A stretch of 64,000 nucleotides of DNA from Tubiluchus corallicola (taxonomy: Eukaryota; Priapulida; Priapulimorpha; Priapulimorphida; Tubiluchidae): NCBI GenBank assembly GCA_030141605.1, contig JAQGDQ010000696.1:1-64000 (forward strand), given 5' to 3'. The notes under the pieces are model-generated. The model was not told the origin of the DNA. It worked only from the letters and a program-made list of their open reading frames with translations, and did no database searches. Numbering within the stretch: the stretch's first letter is position 1; each line of letters begins with the position of its first letter. Of this stretch, positions 11,189-46,897 are shown piece by piece. A program made the translations under genes and the position numbers.

Positions 11189-12512
11189 GCAATCTTTGTA
11201 TTATTAAAATGTATTTACTTATCTTGATTTTATGAGTTTTATTTAATTAACAATTAAGTGTTTAGGCAAAAACAAAAGTAACAATGATGTGATCAGAATG
11301 TTAGGTAACATTACAGCTTTATTTATTTATTTTAGAAAATTACATTACAGCTAAACTCAAAAAGCATCCGTTAACAGACACTTTAATGAACCATTATGCT
11401 CTTTGAGCAATTTGTGTACTAACAAAAAATAAATTTAAACAATTAACAATGACAAATTCCCCATAGTCCCACAAAAGTTTAAATTGTGCAATCAAATCTT
11501 GCTTGCACATTGTGACATGAATATGATTTGTATGGCACCCAGTCAATAACAAAATACGGGTAGAATTTATTGTAATTTCTGATCACTATAAAACGACTGG
11601 AATCGTGAAAGAAATCAGCAGACTGTGAATCAAAACGAATTTTTTTGTTCAGATTCAGCTTCTTAAATTACAGATCGTAATTATTTCATGGTTCAAACTG
11701 TAAATGCCGGTTGAAACTGTTGAAGACCCACATTCACGAAATGTCGCTGTTTGCATGCTGAAAAGCTGTCAAAATTACTTGTAATGAAAAATAAATGAGG
11801 TACACAAATTGTTGATTAAACTGAAAAGTTCATGATTGTAGTTCCAAACTATCGATTATTATCAAAATTATTTTTCAACCGTCTGCAAGTGACAAAATGT
11901 TTAGGAAGTTGGTTATTCATTCTTTTTTACAAACTTCTTACTGTTTGACGACAGGCCCACTTAATTATACCAGCTTTGAGTAGGCATGTGTAATTAAATT
12001 ATCAAGCAGGCAAATATAATTTCTTCTGTGCAAGTTGCTACAACAGTGCCGCATACAGAAGGCATTATAATATGACATCACACAAACTTCAGCACATGAT
12101 GAAGTTTGGAAGACAGTCAAATTGCCATGCCTTATTGACAGACATGCAGAAGTTTCCAAAATGAGAAGTGAGAATGATGTGCACGATGGTTTGGTAGTCA
12201 AAAACTTCCAATAGTGCAGTGTCGGTGCACTAATTAAAAACACTGATTGTCATCTAATGTTGAATTCTTTGTGGAAATCCCTTTTGGGATGCAAAACCCT
12301 AACAGAGCAGTCAGATCACTATCATTTATCATCGACTCAAGTTTGCTGAGCAATGCAACACATTAGCATTTGCTGTTCAATCACAACTGTCAAACCAGAA
12401 TGTTTGTTAAGCCAAGACTATTGTAGCCATGATGGTTAATGAGATTATAAGCTCTAAACTTGGCAGCAATTGCTTATGCTGTAATATATAGTATCTGCAT
12501 CTGTGACTCAAT
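11189..12512. other. Convergent intergenic stretch (3' UTRs of EEF1B and ANKRD28)
   Basis: Tail-to-tail interval between the EEF1B stop (11188, plus) and the ANKRD28 stop (12513, minus). A candidate EEF1B polyadenylation signal ATTAAA is at 11203-11208. Overlapping AATAAA signals for the minus strand lie at 11318-11334, so the ANKRD28 3' UTR could be about 1.2 kb and end almost at the EEF1B cleavage site. I see no further gene; the open frame at 11965-12243 has no recognisable features. Confidence 0.5.
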
Positions 12513-36969
<24,457 letters not shown>

Positions 36970-37439
36970 AACGTATAGCTTTTACAAGCCAATTTATACA
37001 AACAATATCACCGAAATACAAATACAAACATTCGCATCAGAGTCATGGTTAATCAAAACGGTTTAAAGAAATTAATAACTTTATAAATTCGTCTACAAAC
37101 TAATATTTTCACAAACCACAGCTGCACTCTGCTGCAACTAACTGCGCTAACCAACAAATCGGGCTGCAAACGAGTTTCTTCTCTCATCTTAAAACACTCT
37201 CATTAAAAGGCAGTAACAGAATTCAGAGCGACCCGCGCGTCTAAGAATAAAACGCAACACATAATACATTTTATTGTGTGATAAAAGTGTAGATTACAAT
37301 ACGTTAAATGCACACATCGTAAAAATAATCAACTAGTTACTACAGTCACCATCAGAAACCTCTCTAATACTCAACGTCCGTCTAGCTTTTCTTATTGCAA
37401 ACTAAAACACAATTGTCTTGGAGCTTACAATACTAAAGT

Positions 37440-37495
37440 ACGTTATAATAAGACATATACATATACATACATAATATATATATATATAATTATTA

Positions 37496-37533
<38 letters not shown>

Positions 37534-37565
37534 TATTATATAATTATATTATGTATGCATATGTC

Positions 37566-37601
<36 letters not shown>
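37440..37601. repeat. (TA)n-rich microsatellite region
   Basis: Two long TA runs separated by TATTATATAAT variants. The region lies upstream of the ANKRD28 start and separates that gene from the LINE remnants. Confidence 0.95.
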
Positions 37602-37604
<3 letters not shown>

Positions 37605-37794
37605 AAAAGCATTTGTACATATGGTTTACTATGGTTATTACTCAGGTAAGTATATCAGTTTTAGGCTCGCCTGAGGTTATGCTAACCCAGCCAGAACTGT
37701 TATTATTAATAACTAAATGCTATTTCCTGTTTCTCAAGAAATTTTCGGTACATCCTTTTATATTATTTCTAACTCCGTACTTATTAAGTTTATA

Positions 37795-38432
37795 AAAAAT
37801 ATTAATAAGCTCACTATGGGAAAAGTATTAAAACTTTTTTGAAATATAAAAAACATTACATCAACTGGCAGTCCATCATCATATATACATGTCCACTCAA
37901 CAAATATTGACAACTGACTGGTTAGAAATGAGCAACTATTTTTAAACCCATGTTGTTCATTACATAGCCCATCAAGCCATTAAACGCATTGTACTAAATT
38001 TTGTCTTATCAACTTCTCCATGGCTTTGCACACCTGTGATGTTAAGCTAACTGGTCTATAATTTTCCACATCTAATCCTTTACCTTTTTTAAAGGCAGGT
38101 GTAACATGTGCCATAAAATATTAATAAGCTCACTATGGGAAAAGTATTAAAACTTTTTTGAAATATAAAAAACATTACATCAACTGGCAGTCCATCATCA
38201 TATATACATGTCCACTCAACAAATATTGACAACTGACTGGTTAGAAATCAGCAACTATTTTTAAACCCATGTTGTTCATTACATAACCCATCAAACCATT
38301 CAACGCATTGTACTAAATTTTGTCTTATCAACTTTTCCATGGCTTTGCACACCTGTGATGTTAAGCTAACTGGTCTATAATTTTCCACATCTAATCCTTT
38401 ACCTTTTTTAAAGACAGGTGTACATGTGCCAT
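37795..38432. repeat. Tandem duplication, 319-bp unit, inside a LINE remnant
   Basis: Copies 37795-38113 and 38114-38432 differ at only a handful of positions (for example tagaaatgagc/tagaaatcagc and catagccca/cataaccca). The unit covers the RT blocks from PVFKKGKG to FQKSFNTFP. The duplication came after insertion of the LINE. Confidence 0.95.
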
Positions 38433-38720
38433 TTTCCACATTTTAGCTTGTCCCAATGATAGGCGAAAAGTGCAAAAGAGCAGAAAATACACGAATTCAG
38501 CTGCCTCTTTTAGTACTTTAGGCTATTTAGTATTATATATCATCTGGACCTGCTGCCTTATTTTCATTAATATTAAGCAATAATTTCTTAACGTCATTTG
38601 GTGTAAAATATATATATTGTCTAACCTATTATTAAATACATCACCCTGATAATTAAATGGACTGAGTGCATTACTGTCAAAAATCAAATGTACAAAATCA
38701 TTAGACCATATCAAACCTTA
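37795..38720 (-). mobile_element. CR1/jockey-like LINE remnant with internal tandem duplication
   Basis: Read on the minus strand from about 38720 downward: TPNDVKKLLLNINENKAAGP (the K-A-A-G-P-D block), VLKEAAEF, CTPVFKKGKGLDVENYRPVS, LTSQVCKAMEKLI, NEQHGFKNSC, then DGLPVDVMFFIFQKSFNTFP. This is the order of conserved blocks of a CR1/jockey reverse transcriptase up to catalytic box A. The box A aspartate region is degraded (F-F-I-F instead of F-x-D-F), and stops and frame shifts occur. A 319-bp stretch of this RT is duplicated in tandem (separate entry). Confidence 0.85.
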
Positions 38721-39129
38721 ATTATCTTCTTTAACACCAACTGACTGAAAAAATTTGTTTATTTCAATTGTTATTTCATGGTCAAGGTCTTCTTTGACCA
38801 TGGCCAAGGTTTTTTCAGCCTAGAAACAGCTGTGCGAATCTTGTTTCTACTATTCAGATAAAGATACGGCATTGTTCCTCTTTTTTATACATTCGAAGTA
38901 ACGTCTATGGGACTTTGATTCACGGTACCTATGAAAAGCATAAGATCTCGTTTCATCATTGTGATCTCATATTATCAAGATCTCTGGAACAGTGGTTTAG
39001 ATTTAGGCCGTTATCTTCTGAAACACAATAGAACGACCAGTGTGATAGAATGCAAGCAAAAAGTAACAGCACACGTACAATCATCAAAATGTGGTGTTGC
39101 TTCAGAACTGAAATACGACGCTTTGGAAA

Positions 39130-39960
39130 ATAGATGGTTAAGTTGGTTGCTCGCAAAAATTTGCAACTATTGTTAGACTTCTTCACGACAACATAGAAGC
39201 CATTGTCTTGTGTGGTGGGACAAAAACTAACCTATTCATGATTCGAACAGAAGTCAACCAGTAATGCGTAGTGGCACCCACACTTTGTGAATTATATCTG
39301 CACACAATTAGCGCAGTTGTTGGTAATCACTGTCTACAATGTGGATGATTTTGCAGTAATTCAGCCATTCAGAAGCCACTCTTCAAACTACAGCGAATTT
39401 ATTCTCTGAAGCATATGCAAAGCTAGGATTTGTTCTTAACACAGACAAAATTAAAATACTGCATCAGCCCGCAGCCTGCATTAGGTCACCTGCTCCATCA
39501 ATCGTCATCAGTGGGGAAGTGTTGAAAAGTGTTGATCGTTTTTCCTGTTTTGGTAGTCATCTCTCACAGAAAGCCCACATTGATACAGAAGTACATCTTC
39601 AGCATAGAATTCAACACAGTTATTGTAATGGTTTATAATGCAATAGTCATACACACTTTATTATATGGATGTCAGGCTTGGACAACTAATAAAAGCAATT
39701 GCAGGCTTTTGAACAATATTAGGATCCGCCCATCTGGCATATTCTTCACATTTATTGGCAAGACAAGCGATCAAATGTCAGCATTCTGGAACAGGCTCAG
39801 TTAACCAACATTGTCAATGAATGCCAGAAAAGTATCTCCTTAAACAAAATCTGTACAGTGAACTTTCTTCAGGGGAAAAACAACAGATGATCAAAAATCC
39901 TACAAAGATGTCAGTAAAGAAACTTACAATTGTACTATTTGCAGTCGCATGAACTTACGT
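39130..39960 (+). mobile_element. LINE remnant (RT, second type)
   Basis: Broken frames read KICNYC..RQHRSH..LVWWDKN, then AYAKLGFVLNTDKIKILHQP, SGEVLKSVDRFSCFGSHLSQ, VIHTLLYGCQAWTTNK and NECQKSISLNK. These match the order of conserved words of the endonuclease-type RT family with L..N..KT..L.QP, Y.GS..S.., and LLYG.E.WT. The family differs from the CR1-like pieces. Many stops are present. Confidence 0.8.
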
Positions 39961-40052
39961 TTGCACCCTAACTGATTAATTATCAATTAGTAACACATTC
40001 AACTGATTTTTTCAGCTGAATTAATCAACTGTAAAAATATTTGTTTACAAGA

Positions 40053-40083
40053 CTTACTAAGAAATTACTAATTTCTTAGTAAG
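40053..40083. repeat. Perfect 13-bp hairpin
   Basis: Arms cttactaagaaat (40053-40065) and atttcttagtaag (40071-40083) are perfect reverse complements around a 5-base loop. There is no T-run or gene next to it. Confidence 0.85.
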
Positions 40084-41463
40084 AAAGAACTCACTAATTT
40101 CCTCTAATGGTTATTAAAAGCTAGTGATTATGGTAGTTAAAAATACTTACTAAAACCCCGCAGGAATCTAACTACATGCAGCAAAGTACCTATGTCATTA
40201 TCTGTGGCAGTATACTCAGGCGGACGCTACTGAGGCTTCTATATCTAATGTATTCTTTTGTCAAAATTGTATTCAGTGGTACATCATGTTCATTGATTCA
40301 AAGTCAATTCGGATTGCCACATGTTGCCATGTTGCCCATGCAAGATATTTGAATATGAGTGCAGGAAGACACTAGAATGTGCGGAATTAGACACACAAGT
40401 TCTTTGCGAACATTAGAACAAATGCTTAATTGAGTATTTGACGATGTAAAACCGTGAATAATAACTAAAAATGAAAGCGAATGGAATTGAGTGAAGCAAA
40501 TTCTTTGTTTGTCACCACCATCAATTATCCAATCAATTAGTTAGTAGATCGACTGATCATTTAGCCAATTAATCAAACAGAAGTTAGGCAAACACTCAAT
40601 GCGTACTTGAATTAGTTGGTTGATTGCTGTTGTCAGGGGGTCATCTTATTTTTACCCAACATAATTGCTTACAATTTAATCAATTATTTAGTTAAGTTTA
40701 CTTGAGCGGGTATATTTTAGGCTTCACTGCTGCTTCAGCATTAATTTTTCCATCGTTCCAACTTTCCATCGCTGACTGCCTATTTACGAATATGTTGTTG
40801 CCACAGATGTCGGAAATCAGCCTTTCCGATTACGTTTTTATAAAAAAGACCATAGAAAGATTTCTTCTTTCGCCGAACGCTTTATCTTAGGGTGCTAACT
40901 AAATCCTAGCTGGCAGTGTTTAGTTTTTTTGCTGTGTTTACGTGTTTTGAGGGCAGATTTCTTTTATTTTAGAGTTCTACCTGCCCAACTATCTACCATA
41001 GATGTAATGGGCATATGATGATGATTCATTTCAGTTTAACAAGTTTTTTATAAATGAATATAATAATTATCACATTTTCAAAGTATGATATTGTTATTTC
41101 ATACTAAGTCGTGTATACTATTTTTAGATAAGCGATGATGACCAATTTTTGATGCGTCAACGCCATTTCGAGGCTTTCTCCTTAGTCTTTGATCGTTAAT
41201 GCCTATACTATAGTTGTTAACTGTTAGTGTTAGTGTTAATTGTGGTCTTGAGCTTAAAATTGCTCCTTTTATTTTTAACGGATTTAAATCATACTGTATA
41301 CGTAATATTGCCTAAATCATTGAAAAAGACCGATGTCAGGTTTTATCCATTCTTTATGCATGCTTTTTAACCATTGGGCTAAAAAGGCTATAGCCTTAGG
41401 CCCTATATTTCTGATTGGCCCTGAGTTCTGGACTGCTGACCAATTACAAAAAGATAATGCTTT

Positions 41464-42021
41464 TTAAAGGAAGACCGGACGATTGTTTAGACTCAATCTC
41501 ATTTTGATTTACTGTCCAAAATATACATTTTCTTGCCTATAAACGTTAACAATTGTTCCTTATATTTGAATAATTAGCTTAGAAAGTTAATTAAAGGCAA
41601 CCGAACACAGCTATTGCCTATGTCAGAAACTAACCACAGTTTCTGCAATAGCAGGCATCTTCCCTTATGCATCAAGCACATTTGCATGAGTGTTACAGTA
41701 CTGTTTAAATGCATGATGTCACGAAAAATGGGCTTTACATGATATGACGTCAGAAACAAACACTGCAGTTCATGATCATGCTTATCACGGTACCGCCTTC
41801 TAGTTGTCGGCCATGCGAATGTGACAAAAAGGTGTCTTTGCCAATCTTAGTAAATTTACAGAGCCGCAAATAGCTGTGAAAGTTTAACAAAATTAGAGTA
41901 TCCGAGGTAATTTTTATTTAATCTAAGCTTTGATTTAAAAAAAAACTATTGTATTTTTCAATATTTTAGAGCATTCTTTATTATGAACTAATGTTTACAC
42001 AATCATCCGTTTTTCCTTTGA
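41464..42021. mobile_element. MITE family A, copy 2 (inverted relative to copy 1)
   Basis: 558 bp. Its left end TTAAAGGAAGACCGGACGAT starts with TTAA. Its right end, reverse-complemented, reads CAAAGGAAAAACGGATGATT, with the flanking TTAA changed to TTGA. The whole element aligns with the reverse complement of 2260-2814; shared words include ggtaccgccttctagttgtc against ggcggcaccgtgataac, and ttgtcggccatgcg. Confidence 0.8.
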
Positions 42022-42277
42022 TGAATGCCTTTGCTTTTTCTATTATTAACAACGTCATTATCTTATTGAGGGCTTTGTGAAACTGGGCCCAAGATAAAAT
42101 TATTAAGCTGAACATGCTAAAAACATTTGAGCGATTTAACCAATTTCAATTTTTTCACTGGGCACATTTGGAAACACAGCGGTTTGCCATAAAACATTTG
42201 GACAAGATAGCCTTGCCACTTAGACCATTTGAGTACTGTCTGTTTTTTTGACGAAAGGTATTTTAGGCACATAGATT

Positions 42278-42725
42278 ATTTGGACCAGGGCCGTCTTGAT
42301 ATATATGGGCACGCTGGACGTTGCCTTGGGCCCCACGAGCATGTTGTGGCTTGCAGTCAATAAATAAATACTATACTGAACTATAAATATTTGTTGTTTC
42401 ATAATGCACCATCCTATTGTTTGGATGGTGCATGCAAACTCATATGGTTTACCAATTGAGTATCATTTATAATTGAAATTTTTGTGTTTTTTCATGAGGC
42501 TCATGTTATATTCTTCAAACGAGTGTGTTGATTAATCTTTGCTGCATAGCATGATTTTAATGTTTAAAAAACACTTATCTTTGTTTGAAGTGCCAATACA
42601 ATAACTATATGTTTAATTTTTCGACCATTTATATTTTTATCCCTGTGAGTGATTGTGTAGGTAGGGGCCCCAGTGCATTGCTTTGCCCAAGTGTATAATG
42701 CTGTTAAGACTGCCTTGATTTTGTC
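42278..42725. mobile_element. hAT-like MITE with 8-bp target duplication
   Basis: Element 42286-42717 with ends CAGGGCCGTCTTGATATATA and, reverse-complemented from the right, CAAGGCAGTCTTAACAGCAT. Both ends then continue through TTGGGC to GGGGCCC-like blocks. Flanks ATTTGGAC (42278-42285) and ATTTTGTC (42718-42725) agree at 6 of 8 bases. CAG-initial ends and an 8-bp duplication fit hAT elements. No transposase is present. Confidence 0.7.
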
Positions 42726-42908
42726 ATAAGAATGTGATACTTGAAGAATAAGACATTTAGAAGTGTGCAAAATATTTTAGTCCAGTCAAATTAGCCCTAA
42801 AAATGTATGGCTGAATTTGTGCACAGACACCCAGAAAGTCTTCCAGAACAACTTATTAAAAATCCCCACGAACCACCCTGTGGAAAAAAGTCATGGGGCT
42901 TTAAATTC

Positions 42909-43406
42909 AAAATGGCCACCAATTTAGCATTAAAGTCAAAATAACTCAACTATATGGTATGTTCGACGGCACAAATATAAAACAAATAGAATCCACAAAT
43001 ATGTCTATACTCTATAAGTCATTATCTACGTTGTCAGACTCAGATACAGTATCAACCAGTTCCTCCTTGGCAGATGTAACCAGCTGCCACACAATAGAAG
43101 CCATGTGCTTGGCAAGAGCATGCAGCTGTACAAGATGTCTTGCACTTACACCGAACAACATTCAAGAGGGCTGGTGGAGCAGGAGCACTCTCAGTCGTAA
43201 TTGCTAAAAACTTGCCACTTTCATATTTATAACATCACTCTTTGAGATCGCAAGTTACAGAAGCTGAAAGTTTTTTCCCGATCATCACTTGGAGGTTTTC
43301 CGATAGGCCAAGTGCATGTTTATATCCGCCGGTAATACATTTACACCATCTCAAATGCTTCCTAGTCCAGTTATTTTGACTTTAGTGCTGCTTTGGTGGT
43401 CATTTT
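42909..43406. mobile_element. Inverted-repeat element with 38-bp TIRs
   Basis: Left arm 42909-42946 (aaaatggccaccaatttagc...) and right arm 43369-43406 are reverse complements at 33 of 38 positions. The interior has an 82-residue open frame (42959-43207, plus) without recognisable domains. The element ends about 250 bp before the PRPF31 start, so it may lie within that gene's promoter region. Confidence 0.7.
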
Positions 43407-43664
43407 AAATGACCTCAACTTTGAGTGACCTTGAAACATTATTTCTCTTGCAGCAGTTACTTTATTTGATTTCATTAAGGTAATTCTTCCTTTTTTCTTA
43501 TAGTGTTTAGTTTATTTATTTTGTTTGTTGGTGTATATGTGTAATGCAACTATTGTTGTAGAGAACTAAATTGTATCGAATTTTTCTCAAGCTTGTTTTT
43601 TTGCAGGTCATCATAGTTTCCTCAAATTTCTGTTGGTACAAGTTTGCATTGACATTTTAACAAA

Positions 43665-45149
43665 ATGTCTTTAGCTGATGAATTATTGGCTGATCTCGAA
43701 GAAGCAGGTGAAGATGAGCTTGATGAAAGTTTGGATCTTAAAGCTGAAATTGAAGATGTCGAAGATATCATCATGGATGTGGATACTCACCAAGACAGTG
43801 TCCGATCTATTGCAAAACTATTGGACAGCAGTCACCTAAAAGAAATTTTGTCAAAAATGGCCCAAAGTAAAGTTAAGGATAAATTAATCCTTACTGGAAT
43901 TGTCGAACAAGACCCTGAATATATGCTTGTTGTCCAGGCTAATAATTTAACTGTTGACATAGACAATGAAATCAACATCATTCATAAATTTGTGAGAGAC
44001 AAATATTCTAAACGATTTCCTGAATTGGAAAGTCTAGTGACAACACCATTGGAGTATATTATGTCAGTAAAGGCCTTAGGAAACGATCTTGATGAAGCTA
44101 AAAATAACCAGATGTTAACAGAGATATTAACCAGTGCAACAATCATGGTGGTGAGTGTCACAGCTTCAACTACTCAAGGTTTATCACTAGCACATGAAGA
44201 ACTAGATACTATCGTTGAGGCGTGTGACATGGCAGTTGCTTTAAATGAATGCAAGCTCAAGATACTGGAATATGTTGAATCTCGCATGTCTTTTATTGCT
44301 CCCAACTTATCTATTATCGTCGGAGCTGCTACTGCTGCAAAGCTGATGGGCATTGCCGGTGGTTTGACTTCACTAGCAAAGATGCCAGCATGCAACGTAT
44401 TGGTGCTTGGTACTCAACGTCGAACACTGAGTGGCTTTTCCAGCGCTGCCATTATGCCGCACACTGGCTTTGTGTACTATAGCCCTATTGTTCAAGATAC
44501 TCCACCTGATCTGCGTAAAAAAGCAGCAAGACTTGTGGCTGCTAAATGCACTTTAGCTGCAAGAGTTGATGCTTGCCATGAGTCTCTAGATGGAAGAATG
44601 GGAGATGTCTTTAGAGAAGACATTGAAAAGAAGTTGGACAAACTACAGGAACCACCACCAGTTAAACAGGTGAAAGCCTTGCCTGCTCCTATAGACCAAC
44701 AGAAGAAAAAACGTGGAGGAAAGAGAGTGAGAAAACAAAAAGAGCGGCTTGGAATGAGCGAAGTGCGTAAGCAGGCAAACAGAATGAGCTTTGGTGAAAT
44801 AGAAGAAGATGCATACCAAGAAGACCTAGGGTTCTCTAAAGGCAACATAGGTAAAGGAGGAACAGGTCGAATCCGGGGACCTCAGATAGATGAGAAGACC
44901 ACAGTGAGAATATCCAAAAAGTTACAGAAAACGGTACAGAGAGCGCAGGCATATGGCATGCGCACAACATTTGGTGGAAAATCGACCATACGCGGCGCTG
45001 TTTCCGGTTTCGCCTCTAGTGTGGCATTCACACCACTACAAGGTCTGGAAATAACGAATCCAGGTGCTGCAGAGAAGAGGCAAGATGATGCCAGCCAAAA
45101 GTACTTTTCAGCAAAATCTGGTTTTCTCAGCTTAACTAAAAGTGTGTAA
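43665..45149 (+). CDS. PRPF31: PRPF31, U4/U6 snRNP Prp31 splicing factor
   Basis: Core protein of the U4/U6 di-snRNP (61K) that binds the U4 k-turn with 15.5K and links U4/U6 to U5 in the nucleus. One uninterrupted 494-codon ORF; human is 499. The start MSLADELLADLEEAG matches the family N-terminus exactly in register. The helical NOSIC region (about residues 80-200) has NNLTVDIDNEINIIHKFVRD, SKRFPELESLV and ATIMVVSVTASTTQG. The Nop domain (about 205-325) has SRMSFIAPNLS, AAKLMGIAGGLTSL, KMPACNVLVLGTQRRTLSGF and ARLVAAKCTLAARVD. The basic nuclear localisation segment KKKRGGKRVRKQKERLG is near residues 347-363, then RKQANRMSFGEIEEDAYQED and the C-terminal SSVAFTPLQGLEI. A 3' splice-site-like ttttttgcag at 43598-43607 may end a 5' UTR intron. 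An AATAAA signal is at 45315-45320. The lack of coding introns is unusual next to its intron-rich neighbours. Confidence 0.97.
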   Translation: MSLADELLADLEEAGEDELDESLDLKAEIEDVEDIIMDVDTHQDSVRSIAKLLDSSHLKEILSKMAQSKVKDKLILTGIVEQDPEYMLVVQANNLTVDIDNEINIIHKFVRDKYSKRFPELESLVTTPLEYIMSVKALGNDLDEAKNNQMLTEILTSATIMVVSVTASTTQGLSLAHEELDTIVEACDMAVALNECKLKILEYVESRMSFIAPNLSIIVGAATAAKLMGIAGGLTSLAKMPACNVLVLGTQRRTLSGFSSAAIMPHTGFVYYSPIVQDTPPDLRKKAARLVAAKCTLAARVDACHESLDGRMGDVFREDIEKKLDKLQEPPPVKQVKALPAPIDQQKKKRGGKRVRKQKERLGMSEVRKQANRMSFGEIEEDAYQEDLGFSKGNIGKGGTGRIRGPQIDEKTTVRISKKLQKTVQRAQAYGMRTTFGGKSTIRGAVSGFASSVAFTPLQGLEITNPGAAEKRQDDASQKYFSAKSGFLSLTKSV

Positions 45150-46240
45150 ATAATAGCCTCCAAATCGACATGAATCAGATGCAAACCAAGAACAAATGTA
45201 TCAGATTTCGGCTATGCTGCTCTAATTTGTAATTAATATTTTTCAAAAATGATACTTTACGTGCTACATGTTTAAACATGCTTTCCTGCAGTAAAAGTTG
45301 TAATACTATACACTAATAAAAAAACCTGAAATTTTGGTAAATTAGGCAAGTTAGTACTAGATATTTTTACCGATATAATTATACTGTAACTGAAGAACCA
45401 CAGTAACGGTGTACATATCATACATATGGTATGCCTACGTTTAATAATGCAAACGATAACACATCCTAGTGTCACAAGGTCATTTAATACTTAAATCTTA
45501 CGCTGAACCAAACCAGTTACGCTTTCGAAGTTAAGTTTTTTCTATTTCGTTGCTAGAAGTTTCGTTCTAGGTATAACACAATGGTCCTTCAAGCTTTAGC
45601 AAAATGTTAGATGTACATATATCACACCAATATTAATTTGAAATTAAATTGGCTTCCTTGATAATTATGGAGCATGTCAGTTATAAATAAATTGTTTAAA
45701 GTGACAGTACTGTTAGTTGTTTCAACCGTTCCTCCTACAAGCAACTTTTTTGCCAGTGCAATGCTATGCAGTATACACAATAAATCTTCTACAGTTAACA
45801 ACACAAGGAAACATTGTATAGGCCTCTTACAAATATTTCTCTCTAAAAATTTGTTCTTAGTTAGACATATCATGATATCAAAGTGTTGTATCCCAAGCAA
45901 TATATAGAGGTAATTTGCTAAAAAAGCATATTAAATGTTTGTAAATAATTTGTAGAAGCTGCCAAGTCAAGAGAGTCAATAGTCAAAGAATTTCCAGCCT
46001 TCCAATGCATCAAAATCTCAAATGTCCTATCAAAACCTAAAAGCTTTGTGACTTCACAATATGCTCTAAATGCAGCAGCATTCTGTAAAACATTGAACAT
46101 TTGGTTTTGACATCACATAGTCATAAGTTTTCTGTTAATGCATCCTAAGAACAAAACGATTAATTTGTTAAGATAGAATTGACAAAAAGGGATGTGGTGT
46201 ACCAAACCAAAAGCAAGCTACAAATGGGTACTTCAGAAAG

Positions 46241-46271
<31 letters not shown>

Positions 46272-46897
46272 AGCTTATAATTGCACTGTAAGCAAATGAT
46301 GAATATTTTATCTTAATATAATAAGATTAACCCTATTTTTGTTATTACTTTTTATTTCACTTGCATGTACATACTTTTGTTACTACACTCTATATTTCTG
46401 TAAAAAGGGATTACCAATATAACAAAATGGGTGAAAAGCCTGCCTAGACACGCGCATATGTATAAAATCGTATATGCATATTACATTAAAATTATGCAAG
46501 TTCAATATAATATGTAAATACTAAATGTAGTGTCAGAATATTTAAATTGGATATATTAAATAAGCAATGTCAGCTAAGCTTAGCATCTAATGTCACTTGC
46601 CAGCACTACTAATTTCAACCAGGGGTTATATCCTTTTTAACCATAAAAAGGTTGCACTAGCAGGAACACCAACACGTATACACCACAGACACAATTACAT
46701 GTACACCATGTAAATATTTCAGCATGTCACAGAAAATGTTCACATAAGTACTGTAGCTTTACTCCTGCAGCACTAATACAATGCCTCAAAAATAAACAGC
46801 TCCACTGCATGTATGTACACACTGCAAAAGCTTTGCAATTATTGAACAAATCACACTTTTTAACATAGTGACCTCAAGCATCAGCGAATGTACACAA
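45150..46897. other. Convergent intergenic stretch between PRPF31 and TBCB
   Basis: Holds the PRPF31 3' UTR (AATAAA at 45315-45320), a (TA)n tract at 46240-46269 and the probable TBCB 3' UTR (minus-strand AATAAA at 46351-46356). On the minus strand an open frame at 45918-46083 follows an acceptor-like ttttacag and reads NAAAFRAYCEVTKLLGFDRT onward to a stop. It reads like a protein exon, but I do not recognise it and find no partner exon. Confidence 0.4.
46240..46269. repeat. (TA)n microsatellite
   Basis: About 15 uninterrupted TA units. Confidence 0.95.

Noticed and set aside
44174-45184. Minus-strand open frames inside PRPF31
   Set aside because: Shadow frames of the conserved plus-strand coding sequence.
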